A stretch of 64,000 nucleotides of DNA from NCBI GenBank assembly GCA_936432065.2, contig OW386293.2, positions 107,715,795 through 107,779,794 of the forward strand, written 5' to 3'. Below, one piece after another: positions 35,609 through 47,210 of the stretch. The first letter of the stretch is position 1; every line of letters begins with the position of its first letter. The translations under genes were made by a program, and so were the position numbers. The notes below the pieces were generated by a model. The model saw only the letters and a list, made by a program, of their open reading frames with translations, was not told where the DNA came from and did no database searches. Origin of the DNA: Rutpela maculata. Lineage: Eukaryota > Arthropoda > Insecta > Coleoptera > Cerambycidae.

Positions 35609-37447
35609 TTTCTCCTGCTGTTCGGATCAGCACTCTGTCAATACAAAATTACCCCGATCAATAACACTGTTGGTGTATACTATCACCAAGACTCGGACAT
35701 CGTGGTGACAAATGACAAATGGACTCTACTAGTGCATAAAAATATCTCATCCCTCAAACTAGCTTTTGACAAGAATCAAAATAATTTAGACAGAATCTTG
35801 AACACCCTCGATGGTGCTGATCAAAAATCAATCCTGTTTAGAAGCGAAGTTAAAACAGAGTTTAACCTTTTAATGCAAATAGCTAGTTCAATAAAAACGA
35901 AATTTGACGAAGTCTTTTCAGACACAAAGAGATATAAACGCGGAATACTTAACGGTTTCGGAACAATATTCAAATCAATTACCGGAAACTTAGACGCCGA
36001 AGATGGCGAGTACTACACTAACTGTATAAATAAATTAAATAATGACGAACATCAATTAGAAAACTTAATCAAAAATCAAATCTCAGTTACAACTTCTGTT
36101 ATCAAAAATTTCAACTCAACTATACAAAAATTACAAATTGATGAGGAAACATTTAACAAAGATATCAAAGAAATCGAGCACACAATTCAAACTATGACTC
36201 AAACGATCCAAGCTGCCGAAATAAAACTAAAATTTCTATACATTTCCGAACAACTAATGGCCAGCTATTTGTACATCGAAGACAATCTAAACGATATTTT
36301 AAATTCAATAACATTCGCCAGATTAGGAATTATTCATTCATCAATCATAACACCTGATCACTTAGTAACGGCGTTACAAGAGATTTCACAGAGTTTGCGA
36401 AGGAACAATTTACCTCTTCCAATTAAACTATCAGCAGTTGCTCAATATCTGGATATTATTGAACTAAAAGCTTTTCAACTAGATTCTAACTTAATATTTG
36501 TTTTAACAATACCTCTCATTGAACCTCAAAATTACAACACCTTTCGTCTGTACCCTATACCTATACTTGATAACAGAACTGGTCTACATCACTTTTTATC
36601 TATTTCACAAAAGTTTATCGCGAGAGACGATGATTCTTTAATGAACATACCTATACAAAATTTGAAAGAATGCAAACCACTTTATTTTGGAACCAAACTA
36701 TGTTCGAACCTGTTTGCTTATCCTATCGACCAAAATGCCATTTGTGAAGCTAGAATATTAAAACCATTGCCGAAACTCCCAGAAAATTGTCAAACTTCCT
36801 TCATCATTAGTCAAGGATACAACGTCCAAGAACTTGAAGACAACACATGGCTAGTAATTAATTCCGAACCACTTCACATTACCATCAACTGCCCGAAGAG
36901 AGAATCCATAACAGAGCTAATTAACAAAAATTCCATCATAAAACTACAACCAGGATGTTACGCCTATGCAGGCATTACTCGAATACAAGCCAGTGCTAAA
37001 GACTTTTCCGAAATTAAGGACAATTCACATCCAATCCAAATTCCTTTTGAATGCTGCAATCACATGCCCGACAAAATCGAAATCCCAAAATTAAAACCGC
37101 TTAAATTAAACAGTCTCGACGTAGAAGATTTAGATATTGCTAAAAACAAACTAGAGCAATATTCCAAAGACCTAGACGACCTCATAAACGAACCTTTTGT
37201 GACCAAACATGTATCTTGGTTCACATACTTCATAATCACTCTCATCATTCTATTAGTTCTACTTTACATAACTTGTAAATGCAGAAGAAGAAGATGTGGA
37301 GCATTGCGAATCCAACCCTCAACGGATAACCCTCCTTCACCTCCTTCAGAGCGAAGCAGAGTATTTACCAAATTTCCTAGACTGATCCCTCCAAGAAAGC
37401 GACCCGGTATTAGACCTCAAGAAGAAGAGGACATCGAGTTAACATAG
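35608..37447 (+). CDS. env: Env glycoprotein (baculovirus F-like, errantivirus)
   Basis: The frame is open from the acceptor to TAG at 37445. It has no ATG at its beginning: GTG at 35702 is only an internal valine codon, so translation most likely starts in the spliced leader. The first residues after the acceptor are strongly hydrophobic (F-L-L-L-F, ending near a Cys-Gln), as for a signal peptide. A furin-type site R-Y-K-R lies at 35930-35941, followed by a Gly-rich fusion-peptide-like stretch and the acidic DAED motif typical of errantiviral Env and baculovirus F. Coiled-coil-like sequence and several Cys follow. One membrane anchor (YFIITLIILLVLLY, about 37222-37265) precedes a basic cytoplasmic tail. 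The protein would sit in the envelope and mediate membrane fusion. No break seen. Confidence 0.9.
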
Positions 37448-37670
37448 ACTTTCATGTGGAGTTTTACCCTTGTCTATTAATTTAGACTATTGTATTTTAT
37501 CCTTATTACGTTATGTAATGTTTTATTATCGCTTACCAATTTTAACTTTTACATTATTTTATTATTTTGCTTTGTATTCATTCAACATTGTTTCAATTTA
37601 TTTTTGCATTATATTCATTTAACGTTTTAACAATTTTCAAAAGTTGCTGCATAACATCAACTTTTTTATT
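37448..37670 (+). other. Errantivirus 3' untranslated spacer
   Basis: AT-rich sequence between the env stop and the purine tract, no open frame of note. Confidence 0.6.
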
Positions 37671-37681
37671 AAGGGGGAAGT
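37671..37681 (+). promoter_or_regulatory. Polypurine tract
   Basis: AAGGGGGAAGT lies directly before the 3' LTR and is the expected primer for plus-strand DNA synthesis. Confidence 0.9.
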
Positions 37682-38044
37682 TGTTATATAATATTACACG
37701 CTATCTTATTGCGACTTAGCCATAATAAACCTTCACAGGTATATCGTATTTCACGATAACAGCTTCTCTTATTAATTGCTTATCTTCAAGATATCATATT
37801 ACACCTTTGTTTCTCACAACTTGTGCAGACTGCAGAACTGCAATTCCTTTGTTATATATTTTGCTTACTCAGGTTCTGTATGTTATAAATATGACTAAAC
37901 ACGCTTTGTTGAATCAGTTATTAAACTCACTTAGAATGAAACACTTCTAATTATTATTATATTCCTTCTCCAAGAGCCAACGTTGGCTCCATGTAACTAA
38001 ATAAAAGTTTTTAAAAAGTCATTCATGTAAACCGTGATCTAACA
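37682..38044 (+). repeat. 3' LTR of the errantivirus
   Basis: 363 bp, aligned base for base with the 5' LTR without a difference that I can find. Candidate poly(A) signal at 38000-38005; palindrome GAGCCAACGTTGGCTC at 37974-37989. TATATA follows directly. Confidence 0.95.
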
Positions 38045-38059
38045 TATATATTTAATTTC

Positions 38060-38870
38060 CATCTTTTAAATAGATATTCGATGTCGGTAACGCCTGACTG
38101 CAGCAATCATTCGTTTCGTATTGGTCGGCCATCTTATTCTACATATAAAATTTTTCTGTCAGAGGTCATACTGTTTATTAAGTATTCGGCAACGCCAGAC
38201 TGCAATTTCTATTTGTACTAGTAATAGTCTTATTAAAAATACCGTAATAAAAAAAGGTAAAATTGTTATATCATCTAAACTACATAAAGTGCGCTCGAAC
38301 CTGTAAGATATATTGCAGTTTAGATATCTTTTACGTCTTTGCATTTTTATGTTCTTAATCAAAAATATTTGAAACATATCTTTCTAAAATCATAATTACT
38401 CATAGTTTATATAAAATGATACGATGATCACCCTGATGACGGAGATGATCCAATTTCATTAGGAAGCGATCTACCATGCTATTTTGTATACGTTTTGTAT
38501 TTTACATATATATCAAAGATTTTAAGTTCAACAGAATTTATCGTGTTTAATAGACATTCGCAGTCGGCAACGCCCGACGGCAACTTTTATTCTTTTCATA
38601 ATAGTTTTATTAAAAATACCTCAATAACATTTTAAGTGTTGCTGTGTTGCTTTTTAAGTGTCTTGTATATTTTTGTTTTTTTTTTATATTTTTAATAAAA
38701 AACCTGGTCTCTAAAGTTATAAGCAATAAAATATATTTTCCATAAACATGATTTTCATCACGCCTCTGACGATCACCCTGTATAACGGATATAAACCAAT
38801 TTGAATAGGAAGTATTCTACCATGCTATTTTATACATCAGTGGCATTTTAAAATATTGAATCGATGCCAA
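38060..38870. repeat. Diverged tandem repeat with GGCAACGCC words
   Basis: Repeated order: a ATTCG..GTCGG.AACGCC.GACTGCA word (38080, 38185, 38555), then TTTTATTAAAAATACC..AATA, then GATCACCCTG, ATCCAATTT..ATAGGAAG and CTACCATGCTATTTT.TA (38425-38490 and 38768-38830). The full period is about 350 bp with a shorter partial unit in front. Non-coding. Confidence 0.55.
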
Positions 38871-39134
38871 TGTAAGGTAGAAGTGAAGAGAAATGGACAA
38901 ATAATATGGTGAAAGGAAACAGATTTAACCTACACTGTTGCCACTTTTCTCTTTAGCTATTTTAATCATCGGCGGAACTCTGAACATGCTGAAGTGCCTG
39001 ACATCAATGTATTAACATTGATGCTGATATCGCTTTCTTTCACGTACATTATTTTGCTATTTATATTTCGCTCTATCTTATTATATGGATCGACCCAAGA
39101 TATCTAGGTGCCACTGGTGTATATGTTGCAAATT

Positions 39135-39410
39135 CCGCTTTCTAAAAAGTGAGATATGGGAGAATTAAACCTCCCAAGGATCTTTTTCGTGTGAACTTGA
39201 TGACTGTAGTTTTGCTAGAATTTATAGCAAGTCCGTACTCGCTACACCACCTGTCGACAATGTTTATGACTCTTAGTGATCACTTGACTACTATCGCTAA
39301 ATCGTCAGTATACCCTAGGTAATAAAAGCCTTCTACGGAAATTTTTTGGAGGAGTTCGTCAAGGGTTGCCCATAGATGGTACTCCTATTTGAGGACAGCC
39401 TGCACTTACC
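39135..39410 (-). pseudogene. LINE reverse transcriptase fragment with YTDD box
   Basis: The minus strand reads PLWATLDELLQKISVEGFYY, then LGYTDDLAIVVK (catalytic box; usually YADD), then WCSEYGLAINSSKTTVIKFT and RKRSLGGL. This is the palm domain of a Jockey/R1-like LINE: 'yaDDla.v', then 'w....gL.in..KT..v.Ft'. Stops interrupt it after VVK and after the LTF near 39140. It is about 90 codons of a dead copy with no flanking domains. Confidence 0.75.
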
Positions 39411-40170
39411 TTTGCCTCAATGGTATTATCCTCTTTAGTGACCTTCCTTGAAAACGGTTCAATTTTTTTAATTTTTTGTGTTGTTTTCTTTTCGCTTTCT
39501 ATCTATTTAATGGTATGTCTCATATTATTATTATAACTAACTAATATGTTGCATTTATTTGATTTTGTTGAACATTGTATGTAATAAATAAATAAATAAA
39601 TAAACCACACATATAGTAAAATTGTGATGACATCAAATCCTAAGAAAATACTTTTAAGCAGATATACAGGGTGTTTCATGTATGCGGTCATTAATTTCTA
39701 GTGGTAATTCTACATAAAAAAATATGAAAAAAGTTCATATAAACATGGGTCCGGAAATCCCTCCTAAGGGCGCTGCGGGCCTCTCAAGGGGGCACCCAAA
39801 ATTAAAATTTTATTTAATATCTCAGGAACCATTTGAGCCACAGTGATTAGTTTTTGCACGTGATTTAGTATCAATAGAGATCATTATGTGATGTTATCCA
39901 CCAAGCGTAAATTCAATCGGGGGTGCACAAAATTGGAAAGAGGAGACTTACTTCCTTCCCCAAATTTTCTAATGTGAGTTTTCTGTGATTATCTCATCGG
40001 AATATGATTCCTTGGCTATAAATACACAAAAAGGGTTATCTTCTTGTACCGCCGTACGACCTACCGGTTTCGAGATATTTGAACATAAAAAATGTTTTCA
40101 GTCTTCTTGCGTAAACAGAATTCTTTCAATGAATTCATCATTTTCTCACGTGCCATGGACAGAAGGTCAT

Positions 40171-41201
40171 TTTTTACAATTAATTATTTTTATTTATTTG
40201 CTTTTATCATGATTAGAGAATATTCTTTAGGTATTATGCAAATCACAACTTACACACTTTTTTATTTATTATGAAAATACCTACTTTCTGTATATTGTTG
40301 CCCTAATCTGGGCACGCTAATATACTAGTTAGGTAAATACTTTAAAACACTCATTATTGAAGAACCAATCAAAACAACTACTCTTCTAGCTAATACTGAC
40401 GAAGTATTGAATTACATGATAGGATTCTTAGCATTTTAAAGAAAAAATATATTAGGGCAACAATATACAGAATGTAGGTATCTTCATAATAAATAAAAAA
40501 GTATGTAAGTTGTGATTTGCATAATACCTAAAGAATATTCTCTAATCATGATAAAAGCAAATAAATAAAAATAATTAATTGTAAAAAATAAATTAAGAAT
40601 AGGCTTGTAAATAATGAATGAATGTTTCTATACTCTACTGATAAGAACTAAGAGTTCGAAAAAACTTGTATAACTTTTCTAGAGTTGAAATAAAATGTAA
40701 GGTTCAATAACTCTTGTGAATGACTGAATTTCAATAAATGATTTAAGTATCTTCAATATTTTTTTTCCCTTAAAATGCCAGGAATTCTATCATGTAATTC
40801 AATACTTCGTCAGTATTAGCTAGAAGAGTAGTTGTTTTGATTGGTTTTCCAATAATGAGTGTTTTAAAGTGTTTTCCTAAGTAGTATATTAGCGTGACCC
40901 GATTAAGGTACCAATATACTGAAAGCAGATAATTTCATATTAAATAAAAAAAAGTGTGAATGATTAAATGAATGATTTAAGTATTTTCAATATATTTTTT
41001 TTTAATGCTAAGAATCCTATCATGTAATTCAATACTTCGTCAGTATTAGCTAGAAGAGTAGTTGTTTTGATTGGTTCTCCAATCTAGTATATTAGCGTGC
41101 CCAGATTAGGGCAACAATATACAGAAAGTAGGTATTTTCATAATAAATAAAAAAGTGTGTAAGTTGTGATTTGCATAATACCTAAAGAATATTCTCTAAT
41201 C
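40171..41201. mobile_element. Nested inverted-repeat segment flanked by AGAAGGTCAT
   Basis: The 10 bp word AGAAGGTCAT flanks it exactly (40161-40170 and 41202-41211). Inside, GATTAGAGAATATTC plus about 85 bp of following sequence (to TTGTTGCCCTAAT) occurs at 40211 and twice in inverted form (ending 40545 and 41201). A second word pair, CTAATACTGACGAAGTATTG, occurs at about 40394 and inverted at about 40800 and 41030. It looks like an inserted and internally duplicated MITE. A 9-10 bp duplication is typical of Mutator-like elements. Confidence 0.55.
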
Positions 41202-41564
41202 AGAAGGTCATGTTTCGATCTGCACTTGCAAAAATCATCGTATTTTTGTATTTGTAAAAATTCTGACCACTGATCAATTTACTTGGCTTTTTATTGCTTA
41301 ATTGGTCGTTATTGGTTTCCAATATTGAATTGTCATTAATGACATAAAAGTTAAGTTTCTCATTACGCTGTCTATAATAAGAGAATTTCAATTTTGATTT
41401 AATATGAGTTACACTTTCGAAGAACAGGCCCATTCATCATTCATTTATTCCTAGGTCGAGCCTGAGATAATGCTGCTGAAGCAAGAAGTTTTCCCAAACA
41501 AAAGAGTACCTTGCGAACGATATTTTGTAAGTATAGATCGTTCGTTACGAGAAAGGAGTAAATT

Positions 41565-42394
41565 CTGTTCAGACAAGGCCCAGATCGTTATATTAGAACA
41601 TCAGAGACAGAAGCAGCAATATTAAATGCAGTAAATGTAAATCCCCAAATGAGTATGAGAAGGCTAGCGTTACAGGAAGGTGTGTCAGCTTCGTCTGTTT
41701 AGCGGGTGTTACATGAACAATTACTGTATCCTTACCATATGCAAAGGGTGCAAGCGCTCAAACCAGAAGATCTACCAAGAAGGGAGGCCTGCTGAATTCA
41801 TTCAAAAAATTCTGTTTACGGACGAAGCGGGATTTACGCGGGATGGTGTTTTCAACTTTCCCAACAATCACATATGGGCAGAAGAAAATCCTCATGCTTT
41901 CTTGGAGTCCAGGCACCAAAAAAAAATTCCAACAACGTTTGGGCAGGTATACTTGGCAACATATTATTAGGACCATTTGTTTTCCTAATAGATTGGATAG
42001 GTTAAATTATCTAGATTTTTTTTAAGAAATAATTTAGATCTCTAGGAGGATGTGTCGTATGAGACCAGAAGGACAATGTGGAATATGCACGATGGTGCAC
42101 CTCCCCATTTTAGAATAGTTTTTCGAAGTTATTTAAATGCAGCCTATCCCAATATATGAATTGGCAGAAACAGACCACTAGCTTGGCCCTCCCCGATCCC
42201 CCCGACCTAAATCCTCTTGACTATCTTATCTGGGGTAATTTGAAATGTCTTGTCTACTCAATTCCTGTGACAAATATTGAAGAGTTACGTGAACATATAG
42301 TAATGGGGTACGAAACTATCAAGAACATGCCAGGAATTTTTCAACGGGTCTTTGCTCCAATGAATCGTCGTCTAGCGTTGTGTGGAAATGAATA
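41565..42394 (+). pseudogene. Tc1/mariner (IS630-type) transposase, degraded
   Basis: Pieces in order on the plus strand: an N-terminal helix-turn-helix part (TSETEAAILNAVNVNP, MSMRRLALQEGVSASSV, then a stop at about 41700); LLYPYHMQRVQAL; ILFTDEAGFTRDGVFNF (first catalytic Asp); HIWAEENPHAFLESRHQ; MHDGAPPHF (second Asp); and PDLNPLDYLIWG (third acidic position is Asp, D-N-P-L-D) with VTNIEELREHIV. The order and boxes match insect mariner-like transposases that use D-D-D rather than D-D-E. At least three frameshifts or stops separate the pieces, so the copy is dead. Confidence 0.8.
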
Positions 42395-43082
42395 GCGCCC
42401 ATTTTGAACATTTAATTTAATTTGTTATTCTTTAAAACCTGCTGAGTCCTTTAATTTAGCAATAATTTGTTATTTTTCCTTGGTTTATTCAAGAGATTAA
42501 TAAATGCAATTTCACTAATTTCTATCGACGCGTTGACAGCCAACGCTATTGGTACTTCTCTGTGTCACGTAATACAGATCTGTTATTTTAGAAAATTGAT
42601 TGTCCACGGTTTTTATTCTTGCTAAATTATGCAGAAGAGCGAGAAATCATTATCCTTATTTTTGAATCCTAGGCAATGCATGCGTTTCTTTAGGTTCAAA
42701 TTTCTCGAAACCGGATGGTCGTGCGGCGTTTGTGTATTTATAGCCAAGGAATCATATTCCGATGAGACAATCACAGAAAATTCACATAAAAAAAATTGGG
42801 GGAGAAGTAAGTCCCCCTTTTCAATTTTGTGCACCCCTAATTGAATTTACCTTTGGTGGATAACATCAGATAATTAAATGGCCTTTATTGATATTGAATC
42901 ACGTGCAAAAACTAGTCACTGTACTCAATATCTTGAGATATTAAATAACATGTTAATTTTGGGTGCCCCTTCAGAGGCCGCAGCATCCTTAGGATGGATT
43001 TCCGGACCCCTGTTTATATGAACTTTTTTCATATTCTTTGATGTAGAATTACCACTAGAAATTAATGACCGTATACCTGTAT

Positions 43083-43891
43083 ATCTGAATTTAACGAGTT
43101 TACATTGGAAACAAGAAAAAGGCCTTCAGACAGGCTGCTGTAATACATATTAGAACTAAAACTTACCAAAACAAACTTACATGCACAACATTTGATCCAA
43201 GTCTCGAGGGGACAGCGTATTTATATAACATTGAGAAGTTGTTACCTCGCTACAGCTAAGAAATTTATAAAGTTTATGTTTTCAGAAAACAAACTATTAC
43301 TATTTGTCTACAATTGCGTCTATTTCTAAACAAAGCAAACCCAATCCGGCGCCTATTAAAGTTTCTTTTCCAAATAGACGATCACCAACACTCATGCTCA
43401 GTTTAAAAGTCGCATTTTTCAGAAATGCAAGTTTCCGGTTTCCCCTGCAACAAATTGATTAGCTTTTGGAAAGCTTTAAAACTTTTCCAACTAATTGATA
43501 TGAAGTTTTTAAATATTTCAAATCCTCTACCTATCATCGGGTAAATAATTTCAACTTCCGTTAATGCTGCCATATTCTACTGCTGAAGTTGTGACAAGTG
43601 GGTTATGACTGTAACGCGGAACCTTTTTGATTTTTAATACTCGAGTCGAGATTAGTTTTCAGAGTGTTTGGAATAGCGACTGCTAATATATTTATAACAG
43701 TTACTTGTAAGCAGGTGAGAAAGCAAGGTGAGTACCGATATCGCTTTCGGCTGTACAAGGTTATCTCATGCGAATGATGATCAGTTTTTCATTGTTTCTC
43801 AATTATCAGTGAAAGGAGGAGGGTCTCTAAGGACGGTTTTCGGCCTAATTTATTTCTTGAGGAAAAAATTCGAAAAACAATTTTTTGGTAT
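43083..43891. other. Unassigned intergenic stretch
   Basis: No gene or complete element was recognised. The small frame at 43728-43910 runs into the next element and has no family feature. Confidence 0.4.
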
Positions 43892-43893
43892 TA

Positions 43894-45479
43894 GCCCAGA
43901 CGACAGATAACATTTTATAGTGAAACCCACAAGAACTTGCAAACTGAATCATTTTTTTTTAATGAGTTCGTGAAAGTGTATAGAATAAAATCCTGAAAAG
44001 TTTACATTCCGTGCGAATGCAGAACATAAAAAAAAGTGAAAAAAAATTTTTTTTTCATCCACTTTTTCATAATTTTTAAATTAAGTCAGGGTAGAAAAAA
44101 AAAACAAAAATATAGGTAGATAGACAACGTGTTTCTGAATAAAAAATGTTCTAATAAAATTTATCCCCAAAGCCACGGTTTTCCCGGCAAAAAATAGTGA
44201 AGTAACTTTGTTACCCTGCGCGGCCAAGCGCTCGGTTAAATACATACTACAGAACTCTAAAAATTCTTAGCAGAGTAAAATAAAGCTTCTTTCTCTTTCT
44301 GATTACACATTTTTAACATTTTTCTTAGTGAATAGGAGGATAAATAGTGAGTCTGGAGGGGACATATATATAATTATGAACGCATACACAGACACCACAC
44401 ATAGCCGCTGAATCGCTCGCATGAATTTTTACGTGCCTTTACTGTATTGAATTTGTTACAGGTACACCTATCTACATTTCAGCTATATTCAATGGATTCC
44501 TTATACATTTGTTAATGTCTTGGAAAAGTTCCAGAATTTATATTCAAAACAATCAAAGATATTTTCATAATTATAAGGGTAAGATCGTGAAAATCGCAAT
44601 TTCTTATCATGATCTGATTAATCATATTTTCGAAAAAATGCATACAAGCAGAGACTATACGATACAAGTAAACGAATTTGTGATTGAACATTCGAAATAT
44701 ATACATTTCTTTCGAAATAGTGATTTTTATTTTTTTCAGTGGGTCAATTTCTCGGCAAGTTACAGCCTCCAATATATATATTTATCAAGAAAATTATCAA
44801 GCAAGGAAATTAAAATGATTTGAGATGTACTTTTTTTAATCTACGTTACTACTAATAAACCATAATAATCATGAAGTGTACATGTTTTTTAACAGTTCTC
44901 AATGAAGAAAGAATTTTTTCGAAGGGCTTTTATTTTTTTCTATATTTTTTATTGCGACGATTGAGTTCGGGCGTGATAATATATATAAGTATATTTTTCC
45001 CATCCATCCATTGCTTGTATTGTTTAAAACAAAAAAGCATCAGAAAGCTACAATTTCCATCTTTTAAATGAACCAACACTCATATAGATTGAACAAATTC
45101 CTATTTAGTGACATGTAATTCAGTGCGTCGGTGTCACAGTCATGCGTATTCAAGCGCGCGCACGCATGTATTTCGCTCCGAGTTATAACGTTACACTTTT
45201 TTTCCTGGAAAACCGTGGCTTTAGCGATAAATTTTGTTACGACATTTTTTGTTCATAAATACGTGCTTTATCCATATGTATTTTTTATTTTTTCCTAGCT
45301 TGACTTAATTTCGAAATTTTGAATGGATGAAAAATTTTTTGTTAAATTTTTTCTTATGTTCTGCATCCGAGCGAAATGTAAACTTTTCAGGATATTATTC
45401 TATACACTTTTACAAACTTATTAAAAAAAAATCATTCAGTTTGCAAATTTTTGTGGGTAAATACCTTCATCGACTGGGC
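43894..45479. mobile_element. TAGCCCAG-family long-TIR element, copy 1
   Basis: 1586 bp, ends GCCCAG(A/T)CGA with TA on each side. Arms of about 330 bp (43894-44220 and 45160-45479) share TGAGTTCGTGAAAGTGTATA, GAA.TAAAATCCTGAAAAGT, TTCTGCAT.CGAGCG and CCACGGTTTTCC. The middle carries a pair of opposing open frames (44509-44823 plus, 44512-44772 minus). The same sequence occurs inverted in copy 2 at 56993-58828. No recognisable transposase is encoded, so the element is probably non-autonomous. Confidence 0.8.
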
Positions 45480-45481
45480 TA

Positions 45482-47209
45482 TATCTACTAACAATATTTA
45501 ACCACCCCAAACGAAGATTTCCCCCACCCTCCCTTTTTACCCCCTGTTACCTCCTCCTCCTCCCTCCCATATCTTCCGAAACAATGAAAAATATTCTTAT
45601 GCAGCAACAATTATATTAAAATGTTTCAATGACTTGCAAAAAAATCAAATGAATGCTATTTAATTGTTTAGGGGGGGTATAAATAGGGGAGATGAATACA
45701 GGAAAGTTTATACCGAGAATCGGCCTTGGAGACCCTTCTCCTTTGGGTTGAAAAAAATCTGTATTAGGGTATACATAGGGCTAACGAAATGAGATTTTCA
45801 AAAAGACTATGTGAACATAATAACAAAGAATTTAACATTCATAAAAAATATAGTTATTTCAAGGTATTTTTTAAAAGAAGTTATACGTAGGGCAAACCAA
45901 AAGGTATTTTAAAAAGAGGCAATTTAAATGGAAACATAAACATTTGGAAGCTGCTATAACTTACAAGAGAATTAAATTAATGAAACAGCATTATATTTTT
46001 CTATCAACTAAAGTTATAAAATTAAATTCAAATATGCACAAGCAAGATCAACAAAATCCTGGGTTTTCTAACTCTAACGATAAAGTTAAAACATTTACAC
46101 ATTTACAATTTATACAATGTATTTTTAGTTATATCAGGAAGATGTGAATATTTATAGATCTGAATAATGGATGTATTTTAAAAACACCCTGTATATACCA
46201 AATTTGAAATAAAAATTTTACATGTAATAGAAGTAGTCGTATTTACAAAAATAGGTGTATCACGTTTTCTCAGCTTCTTATTAAGTTTTTATGTGAATAT
46301 TTAAATTGTGTTTTTAATTGAATAGTGTTCTGAATTATTTTATTGCGTGATGGAAGTCGGCCATATTGGATCAGCCATTTTAAATTACCTTTTTTGACGT
46401 CATAATCTGTTTCAACGACCTCGAAAACCAATTTGAATTAAATCGCTTTAAAATTTTTCAACTTATAATAATTTTGTTACAAAAAAAGTTTCTTTTCGTT
46501 TAAATAATTAATAAACAATTTTCTCGCGATTATATGTTTATAATTTTTTATTTTAAGCTACGTAAAAGTGATATTAAAAGGTTTTAGGAAAATCGAAGCT
46601 TCCCATAATGATTCCGAAATAATGCATATTTTCAACCTCTATTGACTCCACTATTTATATCCCTTCTCCTATGAAAACTCACGCATTATTTTCAAAATTA
46701 CGAAAGACACACTTGTAAATTTTTAAATTTGACAGAGGTTCTGGCAGCTGTCAAGAATAAAAAAAGGAAATGAAAAATCTACTTTGGCAGATCGATTAAG
46801 TATTTGTAAAGTAAAAATTTAAAACCAAAATTCTGCGAATCTGTATATATTTGTGACCCGTAGACTAATTATATTTGAAAGAAACTATATTTTCTAGTAA
46901 AAACTTAATTTTAGATCAAAATTATAAAAAATTATAGCTAAAAATCAAAAACTCGGCTCGACAAAATCATAGAGAATTTCAAAACGAGCATTTAAAAAAG
47001 TTTTTAATAACTTTAACTTGACGACCTGTAGAGTGATTTGGGTGGCACAGTAGGATTTCCTCCCACTGTGCGACGGTGAAATGTTAGCGACATTTCTTGA
47101 ATGTGTTCCAAGTTTTTTGCAAACATTTTTTATCGTAGAATTATGAACTAAATTGTAAAGAATTAAATTAATTTTCAACATTATACTGAACTTTTTTATG
47201 AAGCCTTAT
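45482..47209. other. Unassigned AT-rich stretch
   Basis: No gene was seen. 45505-45570 is a C/T-rich tract. CACCCTGTATAT at about 46186 is a common insect MITE end. CCCACTGTGCGACG near 47065 is the inverted form of the CACAGTGGG word at 8813. None could be closed into a complete element. Confidence 0.4.
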
Positions 47210-47210
47210 A

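Larger units (their letters stand above)
29523..38044 (+). mobile_element. Errantivirus (env-bearing Ty3/gypsy LTR retrotransposon), full length
   Basis: An 8522 bp provirus with 363 bp LTRs at both ends, a primer-binding site, gag, pol and env in order, and a purine tract before the 3' LTR. Both LTRs start TGTTATATAAT and end ATCTAACA, and I see no difference between them. TATA (within TATATA on both sides) flanks the element; a 4 bp TATA duplication is typical of the 17.6/297 group of errantiviruses. Gag lies in frame 2, pol in frame 1 (about 187 bp overlap) and env in frame 2. Defect seen: one in-frame stop in pol at 35329. Otherwise reading frames are open, which with matching LTRs means a recent insertion. 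Confidence 0.95.
39667..43080 (+). mobile_element. Mariner-type transposon with long terminal inverted repeats
   Basis: Ends begin CAGG next to TA on each side (39665-39666 and 43081-43082). Inverted arms of about 365 bp (39667-40030 and 42720-43080) share GGTCATTAATTTCTAGTGG, CACGTGA.TTA/CACGTGCAAAAACTAGT, AATTCAATC/GAATTTAC and ATCGGAATATGATTCCTTGG. The right end lacks about 8 bp of the terminal word seen at the left. The middle holds a broken transposase (41565-42394) and a nested 1 kb segment (40171-41201). Long arms plus TA targets are found in several Tc1/mariner groups. Confidence 0.8.

Noticed and set aside
35702..35704. GTG at 35702 as the env start
   Set aside because: Coding sequence with a signal-like leader continues upstream to the splice acceptor, so this is an internal codon.
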